Below are positions 61,212 through 64,000 of a stretch of DNA of 64,000 bases, one piece after another. Positions within the stretch are counted from its first letter, which is position 1, and each line of letters opens with the position of its first letter. The translations under genes and the position numbers were made by a program. Origin of the DNA: Chamaesiphon sp041738715 (GTDB taxonomy: Bacteria > Cyanobacteriota > Cyanobacteriia > Cyanobacteriales > Chamaesiphonaceae); NCBI GenBank assembly GCA_041738715.1, contig JBGSPI010000132.1, positions 86,769 through 150,768 on the forward strand, given 5' to 3'. The notes below the pieces were generated by a model that had not been told where the DNA came from, made no database searches, and saw nothing but the letters and a program-made list of their open reading frames with translations.

Positions 61212-63125
61212 ATGCACTCAGCGACGCGACTGGATGACCTCAAGATTTTAGAGTGTTTCTTGCAAAACTCTCTCCACGCCCACTTGGGGCGGATTATCCC
61301 ATTCCGAGTCCAGTGTTTATATAAAGACGATACCTTGTGGGTACTAGCCCAACACCCTGCTGATGTAGTCTTGGACATTCCCGACACCTTTAGGGTGATG
61401 GAACGTGCTCTCCAAGGCGAAGAACCAAAAACCCCGCTCGCGGTAAAATTATATCTACGAGCAGAGGGTAGTCAACGACCTTATAGTCAGCAAAGCTTTA
61501 CTGTTTATCCCCTCGTCAAGAAAAATATCCCCGGCGAAGCAGCCCCCGAAATGACCGGCATGAGCGAAGACCAAATAGCCTTAGAAAGCGATCTCAGTGG
61601 CATTGAGCCAGGAAAACCATTACGACTCGAAGAAGATCTCCAGACTGATCGCACGAAGACTCACCCCTCAACCATCCAGGGGATTGTCTCCGCAGATGAC
61701 GCACACGATCGATTTGAAGATCCCGAAGATCGGATCGTCAAAATTGATGGAGATGCCTTTGCAGCGGATTTGGAAAATTCTTTTGGCACTGACTTCGAGC
61801 GTTCTGACTCGACTATTTACCCGCCATCGGCGAAACGGAGTAAACTAGTGCCGATTCTAGGTGGTCTTGGCGCAGTCGCCGCTGGCATCGGGGCAGTCTA
61901 TATGGGTACACGTCCCTGTGTCCTTCAATCAGTCTGTACAGAGCTAACTACAGCCAATCAGGTCGCCCAGGCATCTTTTGCCACTGTTAACAGTCCCAGT
62001 GCAACAGGACAAGAAATATTGACCGCTCAGAAACAACTACATCAAAGTGTCGAAAATCTCAAGTCCATTCCAGCTTGGGCAGGAAGTTATGGAGCCGCCC
62101 AAACAGCCCTTCAAACCACTGAACCGAATGTCGCCCATTTAGACACCACCGTCACGGCGATGAATAGAGCTTATCGGGCCGCCAACATCGTCAAAAACCC
62201 GCCAATACCCCTCGGTAAATGGGAAGAAAGCAGACAACTGTGGACAGAATCGATCGCTACTCTGAGCAAAGTCCCCGCCAGCAGCAAGGTATATCCCCTA
62301 GCCCAGCAAAAACTCACTGATTATCAAGGTAAATTGGCTGACATCCAGCGACGGATTGGGATCGAAACTACCGCCGAAGAGAAATATAAGTCCGCCATTG
62401 AAGGGGCAAAATCTGCTGTTCAAGCTCAAACGGTGGCAAAATCGCTAACCGAATGGCGCGGAGTCAAAGCACAGTGGGATCAGGTCAGTAATGCACTGGG
62501 AAGTATTCCCTCAACAACTACTGTCTACCCTCAAGCCCAAACTCTCCTCAAATCATCTCAGCCCCAAATTACTACTGTCCAGGAAAAAGTCCAAGAAGAA
62601 GACAAAGCAGCCGAAAACTACAGTAAAGCGGTCAAATTAGCTCAAGCTGCCAAGCTCGCCCAGAAAAATAACCAGTTGACTCAAGCTGTCGCTCAGTGGA
62701 ATCAATCTGTAGTCGCAATTCAAAGTATTCCGCCAACGAGTGTTGTCTACACTCAAGCCAAACCCCTGGTGTTTGAATATACTACCAGTTTTCAAAAAGC
62801 AGAAGCGGAACTCAAAACCAATCAAAGAATTGCCCTAGCAACTAAGGATCTCCAACAAACCTGTGCTGGGGATCCCCAAATTTGTAGCTATACAGTAACA
62901 GGGAAAAGTATTGTCGTTCGCTTGATGCCGCTCTACACTCAAACAGTAAAGCAGACAGCCACAGCCGCCTCACTCCAAGGTGATGGAAATGCCAAAATGG
63001 GTCTTGTCAATCATGTTACTACCCTCGGTAATGCGCTCCAAACAATTAGTGATAATGTGAAAATTCCTCTCGAACTTTATGGTGCAGATGGTAAACAAAT
63101 TCAAAATTATCGACCGCAAAGTTAG
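61212..63125 (+). CDS. Membrane protein with tandem repeat domain, unknown function
   Basis: 637 residues from ATG 61212 (the frame is open to 61158). The N-terminal ~115 residues form a compact domain (RLDDLKILECFLQNSLHAH, DTLWVLAQHPADVV). An acidic linker leads to one membrane helix (VPILGGLGAVAAGIGAVYMG, about 215-234). After it come four modules of 70-75 residues, each with a W/L-x-SIxxL-x-(S/K)IP...VYxxAQ pattern (for example TLSKVPASSKVYPLAQ and ALGSIPSTTTVYPQAQ). The last ~110 residues are a separate domain with two cysteines. The repeats look like helical bundles outside the membrane. No family name known. Confidence 0.75.
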   Translation: MHSATRLDDLKILECFLQNSLHAHLGRIIPFRVQCLYKDDTLWVLAQHPADVVLDIPDTFRVMERALQGEEPKTPLAVKLYLRAEGSQRPYSQQSFTVYPLVKKNIPGEAAPEMTGMSEDQIALESDLSGIEPGKPLRLEEDLQTDRTKTHPSTIQGIVSADDAHDRFEDPEDRIVKIDGDAFAADLENSFGTDFERSDSTIYPPSAKRSKLVPILGGLGAVAAGIGAVYMGTRPCVLQSVCTELTTANQVAQASFATVNSPSATGQEILTAQKQLHQSVENLKSIPAWAGSYGAAQTALQTTEPNVAHLDTTVTAMNRAYRAANIVKNPPIPLGKWEESRQLWTESIATLSKVPASSKVYPLAQQKLTDYQGKLADIQRRIGIETTAEEKYKSAIEGAKSAVQAQTVAKSLTEWRGVKAQWDQVSNALGSIPSTTTVYPQAQTLLKSSQPQITTVQEKVQEEDKAAENYSKAVKLAQAAKLAQKNNQLTQAVAQWNQSVVAIQSIPPTSVVYTQAKPLVFEYTTSFQKAEAELKTNQRIALATKDLQQTCAGDPQICSYTVTGKSIVVRLMPLYTQTVKQTATAASLQGDGNAKMGLVNHVTTLGNALQTISDNVKIPLELYGADGKQIQNYRPQS

Positions 63126-63244
63126 CTAGTAGTCTACGGTGTAAATCTAGCTACTATTAATCTTATTTCCGGCATTTAGTACTAGTTTATTAGTTTGTAT
63201 AGGCAGACTGGGCATCACCAGCGACGATTTCAATCGTTGGCATT

Positions 63245-63760
63245 TTAATTAGGTAGCTTATTAGCGCGGGCACTCAGACATTTACGCAATCTGTCGCGTG
63301 CTGCCAAACCTCCATACCATTCAATATTGACAACCGACTTATCATCCGTTGTCAAATTATAGCGGATCGTGTTTTCCATCCCCGCTAAGGCAGCTTCAAT
63401 GGTTGGTATGGCCAGCCCAATCGCCCCAAATGATGTGTCAGGCAATTTATAGTTGAAGGCTTTCACTGTTTGCGGTGCATCATTGTTCTGGGTCAGTGTG
63501 ACATTAATGGTTTTGACGCTGGCTGGACGGGGGACATCTTTACCCCAAAAGGTCAAGAACGCGCCTTTGTAGCCCCCACCTGGCCCTGAAAGAGTGAGGA
63601 TCGCATCCTTTCGCCAAAACATTGCCGTACAAGACTCACCAGGTTGCGATCCATTTTTGCCTTGGAAAAACTCCCAGCCACCACGCATATATGCTTGGTA
63701 TTTCGGACTCTTCATGATGCGTTCTCGCTCTGCGAAATTGCTTTGCAGGGCACTTACCAC
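63245..63760 (-). CDS. Hypothetical protein, 5' end uncertain
   Basis: 171 residues from GTG 63760. Sequence features: MRGGWEFFQGKNGSQPGES, CTAMFWRKDAILTLSGPGG, FGAIGLAIPTIEAALAGM and a C-terminal RKCLSARANKLPN. The reading frame stays open for about 110 nt upstream, encoding a Gly/Ser/Pro-rich stretch (GGGSNSGSSTAPPPDPF) typical of a linker after a signal peptide, but no ATG and no signal peptide is in frame; a TAA closes it, and an A8 tract lies at about 63845-63852. The 5' end may have suffered a frameshift, or the gene starts at the internal GTG. Function unknown. Confidence 0.55.
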   Translation of the reverse strand: MVSALQSNFAERERIMKSPKYQAYMRGGWEFFQGKNGSQPGESCTAMFWRKDAILTLSGPGGGYKGAFLTFWGKDVPRPASVKTINVTLTQNNDAPQTVKAFNYKLPDTSFGAIGLAIPTIEAALAGMENTIRYNLTTDDKSVVNIEWYGGLAARDRLRKCLSARANKLPN

Positions 63761-64000
63761 CGCAGATGTCGCATCCAGCCTTGCTTTGAACGGATCGGGT
63801 GGTGGAGCAGTGGATGAGCCTGAGTTAGAACCTCCGCCATGCCGTTTTTTTTCGCATATAGCACTGGTTGTTTAAAGAATGAGAAAGTCTAAGCATGGCA
63901 CAGTCAAGAGTTCAGTCATAGAGATGGGGCGATGATAGTAACCGATAGCCATCGCTGGAGTTTGATTTTTGCCAAGACCCCAGTGCGACCGAACCCAGTT
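63761..64000. other. End of window, probable decayed 5' region of hypothetical gene
   Basis: 240 bp with no clear complete gene. The minus strand continues the frame of the preceding hypothetical protein without a start codon and is interrupted by TAA. An AGAGATGGGGCGA stretch near 63920 resembles half of the terminator at 49932 but has no partner here. Confidence 0.3.

Noticed and set aside
1..64000. CRISPR array among the many direct repeats
   Set aside because: All arrays are contiguous 7-10 bp units without unique spacers, and no cas gene is present.

Overview
The window reads as chromosomal DNA of a cyanobacterium. The evidence is the gene set: LdpA (a circadian-input iron-sulfur protein), a Ycf45-type AAA/R3H protein, a CPP1-like protein, aerobic coproporphyrinogen oxidase, a Prk-family kinase, and DUF1816, DUF3326, DUF4336 and DUF2237 proteins. 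The DNA is also rich in CGATCG/GCGATCGC (HIP1-like) octamers and carries heptameric short tandem repeats typical of cyanobacterial intergenic DNA. No rRNA, CRISPR array, prophage or complete insertion sequence is visible. The only tRNA seen is tRNA-Ser(UGA). Species cannot be fixed from this sequence alone.

Layout. 0-8.7 kb: two thiol oxidoreductases (DsbA-like and a VKOR-type thioredoxin domain), a degenerate DinG-like helicase, mgtE, an RtcB-family protein, a Uma2-type nuclease and pyrB. 8.7-13.5 kb: an accessory-looking module of a DEAD/DEAH helicase, a 42-residue protein and a DndD-like SMC ATPase, followed closely by birA. 13.6-25.8 kb: envelope and housekeeping genes (M23 peptidase, DEP protein, hemF, mrp, rodA, GH57, a membrane zinc peptidase and several DUF proteins). 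26-34 kb: tRNA-Ser, a Prk-like kinase, a metallophosphoesterase, an NlpC/P60 hydrolase, a DUF2252 protein, coaE, ldpA and ycf45. 34-40.5 kb: a surface-glycan region with two glycosyltransferases, a hybrid histidine kinase and a Wzm/Wzt-type ABC exporter. 40.7-49.5 kb: two-domain histidine phosphatase, a 45-residue membrane protein, mutL, gatA, carA, a STAS protein and the 23S rRNA maturation pair mrnC-rlmB. 49.6-57.8 kb: small cyanobacterial proteins, a PAP2 phosphatase, CPP1, a HAD hydrolase, a methyltransferase, a TetR regulator fused to an IS1 InsA-like domain opposite a Rieske oxygenase, and mtnP. 57.9-64 kb: fabG, a TPR protein, a solute-binding protein, rplT/rpmI, a large repeat-containing membrane protein, and a gene whose 5' end looks damaged.

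How the parts relate. Most genes are singly transcribed or in pairs, as is usual in cyanobacteria. The clearest functional pairs are mrnC-rlmB (23S rRNA processing and methylation), rpmI-rplT (ribosomal proteins L35 and L20) and wzm-wzt (glycan export). The helicase, 42-residue protein and DndD-like ATPase form a likely DNA-defence or repair module whose usual Dnd modification partners are absent from the window. The TetR-InsA fusion beside the Rieske gene suggests a regulator that captured a transposon DNA-binding domain.

The strongest leads are the helicase/42-aa/DndD-like module, the TetR-InsA fusion, the in-frame invasion of mutL by intergenic repeat DNA, a Shine-Dalgarno sequence that points to an ATC/ATT start in the STAS gene, and a 360-bp element bounded by long inverted repeats upstream of rodA.
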